A DNA stretch of 64,000 nt, taken from positions 18,716 through 82,715 of the forward strand of contig JABSRT010000020.1 of NCBI GenBank assembly GCA_013214945.1, read 5' to 3'. The translations under genes and the position numbers were made by a program. Below are positions 57,497 through 64,000 of this stretch, piece by piece. The notes under the pieces are model-generated. The model searched no databases, was not told where the DNA came from, and worked only from the letters and a program-made list of their open reading frames with translations. Origin of the DNA: Gammaproteobacteria bacterium. GTDB lineage: Bacteria > Pseudomonadota > Gammaproteobacteria > Enterobacterales > Psychrobiaceae. The number at the start of each line of letters is the position of its first letter. Position 1 is the stretch's first letter.

Positions 57497-57949
57497 ATGA
57501 ATAAACTCACTCTTATTATTGTCACTAGTTTAGGGTTATTAACCGGCTGTAGCTCGGTGAGCATTAACTTGGGTATTGAGAATGGGCAATTGCAGCCGTG
57601 CCCGCCAAAACCAAATTGTGTTAACAGTTTTACCGATGACAATAAACAGTTCATCAAACCTATACTGGCGCTGGGCAGCCAACGAGAAGTACAGAGTCAT
57701 CTGTTGCAGATTATTAACAGCCGAAAAAGAACTAAGATATTAACGACACAAGATAATTATATTAGAGCTGAATTCACGTCTAAAATATTCCGCTTTGTTG
57801 ACGATGTAGAGTTTTATTTTCCTGTAACCAAGTCAGACAAAATAACCATCCATGTTCGATCTGGCTCACGTGTTGGTCATTCTGATTTTGGGGTTAACCG
57901 AGCACGCATTGAAACTATTCGAACCGAGTTCAAGGCGCTTAGCCAATAG
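57497..57949 (+). CDS. DUF1499 lipoprotein
   Basis: This 150-residue protein has a lipoprotein signal (LLTGC lipobox, Cys near 18) and the DUF1499 pattern PCPPKPNCVNS, AEFTSKIFRFVDDVEFYF and a C-terminal RSGSRVGHSDFGVNRARIE. The ATG at 57497 follows AAGGA by seven bases; a start 12 codons upstream would displace the lipobox. The family is widespread in gammaproteobacteria, and its role is unknown. The gene converges on hipA. Confidence 0.85.
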   Translation: MNKLTLIIVTSLGLLTGCSSVSINLGIENGQLQPCPPKPNCVNSFTDDNKQFIKPILALGSQREVQSHLLQIINSRKRTKILTTQDNYIRAEFTSKIFRFVDDVEFYFPVTKSDKITIHVRSGSRVGHSDFGVNRARIETIRTEFKALSQ

Positions 57950-57983
57950 TAAACAAGACTTAAACCGGCTTAGATAACGAAAG

Positions 57984-59378
57984 TTAGAACAACTCTTTCA
58001 TATCAGTAATTTGTTTTATTTCGGTTAGAAGTTCTTCAGCAGCGCCGGTAACGATTGTGATACACAGGTCAACATGCTTGATTTCAGCTGCTGACAAATC
58101 ATGGTTTAGAGTTTCCTGCCGGCAGGTCGCTAAAGACTTTAACACCGACTGAGTGACTTGGGTCATCACCAACTCAATACGTGGCAGTGATATCTCAAAG
58201 CTGTTAGCAAAATCGGCTAACATAAAAGCGGTAATTGAATTTTTGAAATTTCCCTCAGAGCCTTGTTCATATTCGCCAATCGACATCGCATAGTTTTGGG
58301 GAATACTGCTATCGGGTTCGGTTGAGTCGCTAGCCTGACTACGACGTTTAATTTCTTGAATAATCGCTTCTATATTCACCAGATCATAAAACGGCGTTAG
58401 CTCTAATCCCTTGCTACCAACAAAAAAACTAATGTTTTTGCCATGGGCATCATAGTTTCGGGTCAGAATGTTGAAAGTCATCCATTGAATTAGCTTTAAA
58501 CGATAAGCTGCGTCGTTCGATGTTTTAACGGCAAACAAATGAGAAAAAGACACGCCATCACGCATATAAATGCCATCTCCCTCATCACCGTGTTGTCGTT
58601 CGTATTTGTACGACGGTGGTAAGTTCGTTGCTTGGCAGCCATCAATAACGTGGCGACATTGCACGCTACTTTTATCAGCGAGTAAGCGGCGATCAAATCG
58701 CTCAATCACGAAGGTCCTTACACCACCATAAGCGCGTATTTCGACTTTAGGTACATCAATACCACTATGGCGCGCCAGCATCATGGTGAAAAACTCGTTA
58801 ACCGCAATAAGCGGTGCTTTGCCCGTTTCAAACTTGAATATTTTGTTCGAACACAGGTTCCCTTCGCCAAAACCGATTTTTCCGTCGTATTCAAGAAAGT
58901 TAAGTTTGTCCTGCACGCCGGCAACAGACAGTCTGGTGCGACCATCCCAATAGGTTATCGACTCACCAATATTGCAAAACCGCGCTAATTTATCAGTCAG
59001 TTCGTTGTCGGTAACCACCCTTAAATGGGTAGGCTTTGGCAATTGATCTGGCGCTTTAAACGAAAGTGCGCCGGAGGTTTCTTGGCCAATAACACGAATA
59101 AGGCCAAAGGTATTATTTTTCGATATCGTGGTATTGCTGGTGATATCTTCTAAGCCTTTGCCTTCAGGTAGCAAGTTTTGCAGGTAGTTTCTAACGGCTC
59201 TAAAATCGAATTTACCATTTAAAGGCAGGTGTGGCGAAATAGGGAAACCTTGTTCTATCCATGCTGGTTGGTAAATAAGTGATATTTCTGTTTCAGAGCC
59301 AACGCGCATTGTTATTGTCGCAATCTTTCTTTGGCTACCGATGATTACATCCAGAATATAATTAGAACCATTGGTCAT
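57984..59378 (-). CDS. hipA: HipA-type serine/threonine kinase toxin
   Basis: The 464-residue protein has the HipA N-terminal barrel region and C-terminal kinase domain. ASGALSFKAPDQ-like ETSGALSFKAPDQ and LSVAGVQDKL are conserved. Asp310 in TRNYDAHGKN and Asp332 in FYDLVN match E. coli Asp309 and Asp332, the catalytic and metal-binding residues, so the kinase should be active. HipA phosphorylates glutamyl-tRNA synthetase in E. coli and drives growth arrest and persistence. It overlaps hipB by 17 bases. Two adjacent ATG codons are available; I use the second (59378) for its better spacing from GGAG. Confidence 0.92.
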   Translation of the reverse strand: MTNGSNYILDVIIGSQRKIATITMRVGSETEISLIYQPAWIEQGFPISPHLPLNGKFDFRAVRNYLQNLLPEGKGLEDITSNTTISKNNTFGLIRVIGQETSGALSFKAPDQLPKPTHLRVVTDNELTDKLARFCNIGESITYWDGRTRLSVAGVQDKLNFLEYDGKIGFGEGNLCSNKIFKFETGKAPLIAVNEFFTMMLARHSGIDVPKVEIRAYGGVRTFVIERFDRRLLADKSSVQCRHVIDGCQATNLPPSYKYERQHGDEGDGIYMRDGVSFSHLFAVKTSNDAAYRLKLIQWMTFNILTRNYDAHGKNISFFVGSKGLELTPFYDLVNIEAIIQEIKRRSQASDSTEPDSSIPQNYAMSIGEYEQGSEGNFKNSITAFMLADFANSFEISLPRIELVMTQVTQSVLKSLATCRQETLNHDLSAAEIKHVDLCITIVTGAAEELLTEIKQITDMKELF

Positions 59379-59688
59379 CATGCTCTCCTAATTGCTGATC
59401 TGCCGGCTTTAATTGGCTTTCATCGGTTGTTATGTCAAAAGAGAGTCCGAGCAACTCCATTACTCTGAGCACATTAATGAAGTTTACTTTAGGATCGCCT
59501 TTTTCAATCTTAATAATGGTTTGCTTTGAAATAGTCAGCGCTTTAGCCACATCAACAATTCGTAACCTCATACCCGTTCGCTTGGCAGTTATCGCAAGCG
59601 CGAGCAGGTTAGGGGAGAACTTGGTTGATAAATCGGGCATAGCGGTGGGTTTCACGGCTTTACCTAGGGATTTTTTATTGTTCTGCAT
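59362..59688 (-). CDS. hipB: HipB-type antitoxin, Xre-family DNA-binding protein
   Basis: This 108-residue protein has a helix-turn-helix (RIVDVAKALTISKQTIIKIEKG) of the Xre/HipB type and a basic N-terminal tail. HipB neutralises HipA and represses the operon by binding palindromes upstream. I start at the ATG at 59688; a TTG two codons upstream is less likely. There is no strong ribosome site. The last codons overlap hipA, giving coupled translation. The region upstream holds candidate operators. Confidence 0.9.
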   Translation of the reverse strand: MQNNKKSLGKAVKPTAMPDLSTKFSPNLLALAITAKRTGMRLRIVDVAKALTISKQTIIKIEKGDPKVNFINVLRVMELLGLSFDITTDESQLKPADQQLGEHDDQWF

Positions 59689-59691
59689 TAT

Positions 59692-59818
59692 CAAAAGTCT
59701 GTTTAAATGTTATTTTAGATTAATATTAGATATTTCTATCTTAAAGTCAATAAAAATAGACCTTTAGCTAATGCATTGCTACACACGCGTCAAAAGTCCA
59801 TTTAAACGTCATTTTAGA
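59692..59818. repeat. Direct 28-bp repeats and a palindrome upstream of hipBA
   Basis: Two copies of a 28-bp element, beginning CAAAAGTC and ending ATTTTAGA, lie at 59692-59719 and 59791-59818, with four mismatches, 99 bases apart. Between them are AGATATTTCTATCT (59728-59741), nearly palindromic, and TTAAAGTC/GACCTTTA as a looser inverted pair (59741-59766). They lie right before hipB on its transcription side and could be HipB or HipA-HipB binding sites. Confidence 0.55.
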
Positions 59819-59865
59819 GCTATTTGGTTGAGCCAATTCAATCGTTGTTGCTCGCATTACTAATA

Positions 59866-59913
59866 GCCTGAATACGATCAAGCCTGAGTACGATCAATCC
59901 TAAGTACGATCAA
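59866..59913. repeat. Three tandem 16-bp repeats between hipB and the TonB receptor
   Basis: CCTGAATACGATCAAG (59866), CCTGAGTACGATCAAT (59882) and CCTAAGTACGATCAAA (59898) follow each other without a gap, and a fourth, decayed start (TTTAAGTAGAAC) follows. It has the same 16-base period as the array at 22522-22569 but a different sequence. No gene lies here. Confidence 0.85.
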
Positions 59914-60088
59914 ATTTAAGTAGAACAGCCATGTCGACTATCTTAATCTTGACCAATTAGCGACTTAAACTCAATTTAGTTGTAATGACAATGGTGTCTC
60001 AATCTTATAGCAGAGCTGTAAATCAACTATAGTGATTGATATTTGCTCGATGAGTACGGTAAATGCATATACGACTTGTAATGCAACC

Positions 60089-60107
60089 CGTTATCATTAT
60101 TATTAAG
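60089..60107. promoter_or_regulatory. Fur-box-like site upstream of the TonB receptor
   Basis: The reverse strand reads AATAATAATGATAACG, which contains the left half (ATAATGATAA) of the Fur consensus exactly; the right half is poor. It lies 80-100 bases before a siderophore-receptor gene, where Fur control is expected. Confidence 0.4.
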
Positions 60108-60188
60108 GTCTCGTAAGGTGTATAAATCGCTACACTTTAAATCGCATTGCTATGCAGCCCACCGCTAGAAGAGATATAGAGTTAATTT

Positions 60189-62363
60189 ATGAAGTTTGCT
60201 AGAACCCCGATCGCCCAAAGCCTATGCTTAATTTTGGGATTAAATGCCCACGCTATTGCTCAAGACCACACTCAAGACAACACTCAAAATAATACTCAAG
60301 CACAAATACAGACAGAAATAGAAAACGTTGTTGTGTTTGGCCAACAGCAGTCTTACTTGAACCCGCTTGTCAGTACGGCCACCAAAACCGATATCGATCC
60401 CCTAGATACCCCCGTGACTGTTAATGTCATTAATCAGCAGTTTTTAGCAGATATTCGGGCTGAGTCTCTCGCCGATGCATACGGTTATACCACAGGGTTA
60501 GGCCGAAGCGGCGTCACAGCAAACTCATTTACCTTGCGAGGAATTGCAGCTGATTTGAGCTCAATTCAAGTCAATGGCTTACCAGGCTTAGCATCACGCT
60601 TTGGCTCACCAACAACAGCCAACGTTGAACAAGTTGAAATATTAAAAGGCCCGGCATCTATTATGTATGGCCAAATCCAGCCCGGTGGCCTAATTAATAT
60701 TGTGACCAAAAAGCCACAAGATCAGGCGTCAGTTAGTGTCGATGTCTCTCTAAATACCTATGCAACTGATGTTAGTGGTGCGAGTGACGACAATAGTTTA
60801 ACCGCAACCATTGATGCGACCGGGCCACTTAATGAAAGTGACACTTGGTTATATCGTTTAATCGTCAGCGCTGAAGACAATAATTCCTATCGAAACGATG
60901 TTGATTCACAAAATTATTACCTATTTCCGACACTAACTTACCGTCATAGCGATGAAACTGCGGTTACTTTTGGGGTCGAGCTGCAGTCAGAAAATCGCGT
61001 CGCGGATAATGGCCTTGCAGTATTGAATAACGATATCAAACAAATTGCTGACATCGATACCCATTACCAGTCGGCAGGTGATACCAGTGATGACCGCGGT
61101 TTAGTCGCGTTTACGACGTTTAATCATCAGCTTAACGATAACTTCGACTTAACCGTCGACTGGCGCAGTGTTTGGCATGAAGACGAACGCGATCTTTATG
61201 AAAATAACGCAGTAGTTGATTCTAGCGACTCGGTAAAACTAAGAGATCGTACTCAACTAAATATACGTGACTATCATTATGTTGATATTCGAACTACGGG
61301 TCAGTTATGGACGGGCGACATTGAGCATCAAGTGTTATTCGGTGCCAATATCGGGACAGAAGAGAGCGACTTTAAACGTGAAACCTATACTAAAACGACG
61401 GTTGATTTTTATGCTCCTAGCGATTTAACCGCCACTGACCAAAGCGCCTATGTGCTTAACCATCGCATTACTAAGCATAAAAATTATGGCCTTTACGCTC
61501 AAGATAGCATCGCGTTAAGCCAGTCGTGGAGCGTCATGGCTGGCCTGCGTTATACCCGTCAAGACACTGAATATAACGATGCACAAGAAAATGCCTCACG
61601 GGGAACTTCATCACAACAAAGATTAACGAGTTCAAGTGATGCCTTTGTTTCACAAGCCGGCGTCGTGTATAAGATCATGCCGGACACCTCGTTATACTTA
61701 AGTTACGGCGAAAGCTTTAACCCAAATAGCATTGAAGACACTGATGCCAATGGCGATACCTTTGAGCCAGAAGAAGGCCGTCAATATGAGTTGGGCATCA
61801 AAAGCACGCTCTTTAATGACACAACAAGCCTAAACATTGCGTATTTCGATATTGAAAAATCTAATGTGGTTGATGAAAATGAAGCTGGCGATAATGAACT
61901 ACTGGGCAAAGTAATTAGTACCGGTATAGAAGCTGAATTGTTAATGATGCCTGTTGAAAACTGGCAAATTAAGCTCGGTTATGCCTATGTCGATGCAAAT
62001 GTGTCGGGCAGTCTAGATCCTGCTATTAATGGTAATCGCGTTGCAGGTTCAGCATTAAATGAAGCCTACGTTTGGACCAAATACAATTTACCGAACGAGA
62101 TTGCTGGCGGCTTAGTAAGTGCAACTTTAGGCATCAATTATGAAAGTTCGCGTTACACCAGTTCAGATGTCGATACTCGTGTTGAGCTGCCAAGTTATAC
62201 AACGGTTGATATCGGTGTTCATTATGAGTTTGGCGACTACCGGACCTCGCTTAATTTAGAAAACATCACCGATGAACTGTATTATATTGGTGGCAGTAAA
62301 GACACGCGTATTTACGTGGGCGACCCTCGTAACATTACCTTAAGTGTATCGGGTAAATTTTAA
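60189..62363 (+). CDS. TonB-dependent siderophore receptor
   Basis: The 724-residue outer-membrane protein has a signal peptide (cleavage near AIA-Q, residue 24) and a short Gln/Asn/Thr-rich tract with DHTQDNTQNNTQ. A TonB-box-like stretch ENVVVFG, a plug domain (about 60-175, with VEQVEILKGPASIMYG and GGLINIVTKKP) and a 22-strand-type barrel ending in SGKF complete it. It resembles FpvA/FhuE-like siderophore receptors. The DPRN(I)TLSVSGKF ending is a normal barrel C-terminus. It overlaps the next gene by one base (TAATG), so the receptor and binding protein are co-translated. The siderophore cannot be told. Confidence 0.92.
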   Translation: MKFARTPIAQSLCLILGLNAHAIAQDHTQDNTQNNTQAQIQTEIENVVVFGQQQSYLNPLVSTATKTDIDPLDTPVTVNVINQQFLADIRAESLADAYGYTTGLGRSGVTANSFTLRGIAADLSSIQVNGLPGLASRFGSPTTANVEQVEILKGPASIMYGQIQPGGLINIVTKKPQDQASVSVDVSLNTYATDVSGASDDNSLTATIDATGPLNESDTWLYRLIVSAEDNNSYRNDVDSQNYYLFPTLTYRHSDETAVTFGVELQSENRVADNGLAVLNNDIKQIADIDTHYQSAGDTSDDRGLVAFTTFNHQLNDNFDLTVDWRSVWHEDERDLYENNAVVDSSDSVKLRDRTQLNIRDYHYVDIRTTGQLWTGDIEHQVLFGANIGTEESDFKRETYTKTTVDFYAPSDLTATDQSAYVLNHRITKHKNYGLYAQDSIALSQSWSVMAGLRYTRQDTEYNDAQENASRGTSSQQRLTSSSDAFVSQAGVVYKIMPDTSLYLSYGESFNPNSIEDTDANGDTFEPEEGRQYELGIKSTLFNDTTSLNIAYFDIEKSNVVDENEAGDNELLGKVISTGIEAELLMMPVENWQIKLGYAYVDANVSGSLDPAINGNRVAGSALNEAYVWTKYNLPNEIAGGLVSATLGINYESSRYTSSDVDTRVELPSYTTVDIGVHYEFGDYRTSLNLENITDELYYIGGSKDTRIYVGDPRNITLSVSGKF

Positions 62364-63271
62364 TGTCGGTGAGCATTAAACGACGCATTGTTGTCGGCTT
62401 AATGCTCGTGCTCTCTAGTTTGACAGCACAGGCAGAGCATACGGTTGAACACGAAGTGGGTACTTTGACATTGCCCGCGGCACCACAACGAATTGTTGTT
62501 TTAGAATATTCGTTTATTGATGCGCTCGCGACAATGGGGGTTTCTCCGGTTGGCGTTGCCGATGACTTAAACCCTCAACGGATTATTCCTGCGGTCCGCA
62601 CGTTACTTGCACCATGGACTTCGGTTGGCATGCGTTCACAGCCGAGCTTAGAGATTATTGCACAGCTTAAACCAGATTTGATCATTGCAGATTTGCATCG
62701 TCATCGCGTTAGTTATGATGATTTGTCTAAGATAGCCCCGACTATGTTGCTTAAAAGTCGAGGTGAATCCTATCAAGACGCACTCGACTCGGCTTTATTA
62801 ATCGGTAAAGCCCTAGATAAAGAGCAACTAATGCAAGCGCGAATTGCGCAGCATAAAGCGTTGATGGCAACTTATCAGGGTAAATTTAACGATGTCGGCA
62901 CGGTTCAATTTGCTAATGTTAACGATCGTGGCATGTGGATGCATGGGCCATTGTCATTTACTGGCAGTTTATTTGAGTCGCTTGGGCTAGAGTCTGGCAT
63001 TGCAGATTTGAAAAAAAGCTATTTAATGCAAGTGAATTTTGAAGTACTACTGCAAGTAAACCCTGACTGGTTATTTTACGGAAAAAAGCAACCAGGATCA
63101 GTGTTAGATACATGGCAACAAAGCCCTTTGTTTAGGTTACTTAAAATCGATAAAACAGGGCAGTTTAAACAGGTTTCGTCAGCGTTATGGTCTCTCAATC
63201 GCGGCATGTTGGCGGCTGAAGGCATTGCAAAAGAGCTCGACTTAATACTTAATCATTCGAATGAGTCATAA
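62363..63271 (+). CDS. Periplasmic ferric-siderophore binding protein (FecB/FhuD class)
   Basis: The 302-residue protein has a signal peptide (cleavage near AQA-E, about residue 24) and a Peripla_BP_2 fold. RIVVLEYSFIDALATMGVSPVGVADD and SLEIIAQLKPDLIIAD are typical of the first lobe; LLQVNPDWLFYGKK and SALWSLNRGMLAAE of the second. It carries iron-siderophore complexes from the receptor to an ABC permease. No permease or ATPase gene follows; a terminator does. They must lie elsewhere or be shared with another system. Confidence 0.9.
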   Translation: MSVSIKRRIVVGLMLVLSSLTAQAEHTVEHEVGTLTLPAAPQRIVVLEYSFIDALATMGVSPVGVADDLNPQRIIPAVRTLLAPWTSVGMRSQPSLEIIAQLKPDLIIADLHRHRVSYDDLSKIAPTMLLKSRGESYQDALDSALLIGKALDKEQLMQARIAQHKALMATYQGKFNDVGTVQFANVNDRGMWMHGPLSFTGSLFESLGLESGIADLKKSYLMQVNFEVLLQVNPDWLFYGKKQPGSVLDTWQQSPLFRLLKIDKTGQFKQVSSALWSLNRGMLAAEGIAKELDLILNHSNES

Positions 63272-63307
63272 CGAACCCTAGGGTGACCATTTGCCTTAAG
63301 CAAGCAC

Positions 63308-63341
63308 AAAGCCGTTGCCATCACTGGTAACGGTTTTTTTT
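63308..63341 (+). terminator. Rho-independent terminator after the siderophore genes
   Basis: GCCGTTGCCA and TGGTAACGGT form a stem with one G-T pair around TCAC, followed by eight T. The 240 bases from here to folD hold its promoter and no gene that I can see. Confidence 0.9.
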
Positions 63342-63581
63342 GCCACAGTTGTATCAGAAAAGCATGGTGATGGTTAAATTTGTGTGTGTGACATCTTCGC
63401 TGTGTTAGTTAACTTGGCTTGATGCCTTATCTTGTCATGCCTTGTGATACTTTGTAATGGTATGTTTTGGTTAGCTTTATATTATCTGATATTCCACAAT
63501 ACTGTTTTGTGTCACCAACAATGATTCGCTTAGCGGCAGTTGCTATACTGCCCAGCAATTATAGAATTGGAGAGTCACCAC

Positions 63582-64000
63582 ATGTCAGCATTGATCCTTA
63601 ATGGAACGAAACTCGCTAAAATACGCGAACAGCAACTTAAAGTCGCAAGCGATCTGTTACTTGAGCAGCAAAAACCACAACCTACCTTAGCCACTATTTT
63701 GGTCGGCGACGATCCTTCCTCGGCAACTTATGTGCAAATGAAAGTTAATGCTTGTGAGCGGATTGGCATTGGCTCAAAGTTTATCAAACTGCCAGCTAGC
63801 ACCACCACCAATGAGTTGTTGGCACAAATCGAAAACTTAAATAACGATCCCGCTATTAGTGGTATTTTGTTGCAACATCCGGTCCCAGATCAAATCGACG
63901 AACGCGCATGTTTTGACGCAATAGCAATCGCTAAAGATGTTGACGGCGTAACGACGCAAGGTTTTGGCCTAATGGCGATGGGCAAGCCAGCCTTTGGCTC
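63582..64000 (+). CDS. folD: FolD (methylene-THF dehydrogenase/cyclohydrolase), 3' end outside window
   Basis: The frame opens at the ATG at 63582 (GGAGAG seven bases before) and runs off the window after 139 codons, so the gene is cut by the window edge. FolD interconverts 5,10-methylene-, 5,10-methenyl- and 10-formyl-tetrahydrofolate. ATILVGDDPSS, the catalytic YVQMK (Tyr and Lys, in the usual YxxxK), GILLQHPVP and KDVDGV are seen. It belongs to a FolD variant with AIAKDVDGVTTQGFG in place of the usual PxKDVDGF block. The NADP domain is beyond the edge. Confidence 0.93.
   Translation, partial: MSALILNGTKLAKIREQQLKVASDLLLEQQKPQPTLATILVGDDPSSATYVQMKVNACERIGIGSKFIKLPASTTTNELLAQIENLNNDPAISGILLQHPVPDQIDERACFDAIAIAKDVDGVTTQGFGLMAMGKPAFG

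Noticed and set aside
1..64000. CRISPR, prophage, insertion sequence, tRNA or rRNA genes
   Set aside because: I looked for spaced repeats, transposase or integrase frames and tRNA arm signatures and saw none; the two 16-bp arrays have no spacers. This was by eye, so a short RNA gene could be missed.

Overview
The window looks like a chromosomal segment of a marine gammaproteobacterium of the Alteromonadales, most like the Colwellia/Thalassotalea group. I infer this from the AT-rich coding style and from the gene set: monomeric isocitrate dehydrogenase, the 180-kDa NAD-glutamate dehydrogenase, RMF, HrpA, PsrA, a fused RlmKL and several chemoreceptors. No search was run, so the taxonomic call is an inference. 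I saw no rRNA, tRNA, CRISPR array, insertion sequence or prophage.

Region 1-24.6 kb is mostly housekeeping. It holds the end of an RND/MMPL exporter, gdhB, pyrD, then zapC-rlmKL-glutaredoxin-uup-rmf (a pared-down form of the E. coli pyrD-zapC-rlmKL-uup-rmf order). After these come fghA, hrpA, a secreted S9-family protein that has lost its catalytic Ser and His, psrA with a promoter-embedded operator, zapE and oligopeptidase B.

Region 24.6-36.8 kb holds a GAF-GAF-GGDEF-EAL protein, monomeric icd, a LEA-2 lipoprotein and a two-subunit bacterioferritin pair (one subunit with the ferroxidase site, one with the haem ligand). It continues with a monothiol DsbA-like protein, methionine gamma-lyase and a TyrR/PhhR-type regulator. 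The regulator keeps the sigma-54 contact motif GAFTGA and is divergent from megL. A -24/-12-like promoter and upstream palindromes lie in the shared gap.

Region 36.9-43.6 kb is the most interesting stretch: a four-gene minus-strand signalling operon. It encodes a Tat-type periplasmic binding protein, a membrane histidine kinase, a REC-DUF3369-degenerate HD-GYP protein and a REC-kinase-REC hybrid. No transporter genes are present, so the binding protein is probably a sensor component. A truncated, unrelated sugar-type binding protein lies just beyond it.

Region 43.9-57.9 kb is accessory: a small tail-anchored hypothetical, a soluble chemoreceptor, a MocR regulator divergent from a GNAT acetyltransferase, an alpha/beta hydrolase, AraC-azlC-azlD, a YjiH-type membrane protein, an 895-base gap, acpH, a peroxiredoxin, a DUF2798 membrane protein, a chemoreceptor broken by one extra base, and a DUF1499 lipoprotein.

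Region 58-64 kb holds hipBA with an unusual repeat-rich upstream region, a TonB-dependent receptor with a Fur-like site and a ferric-siderophore binding protein, and the start of folD, which runs off the window.
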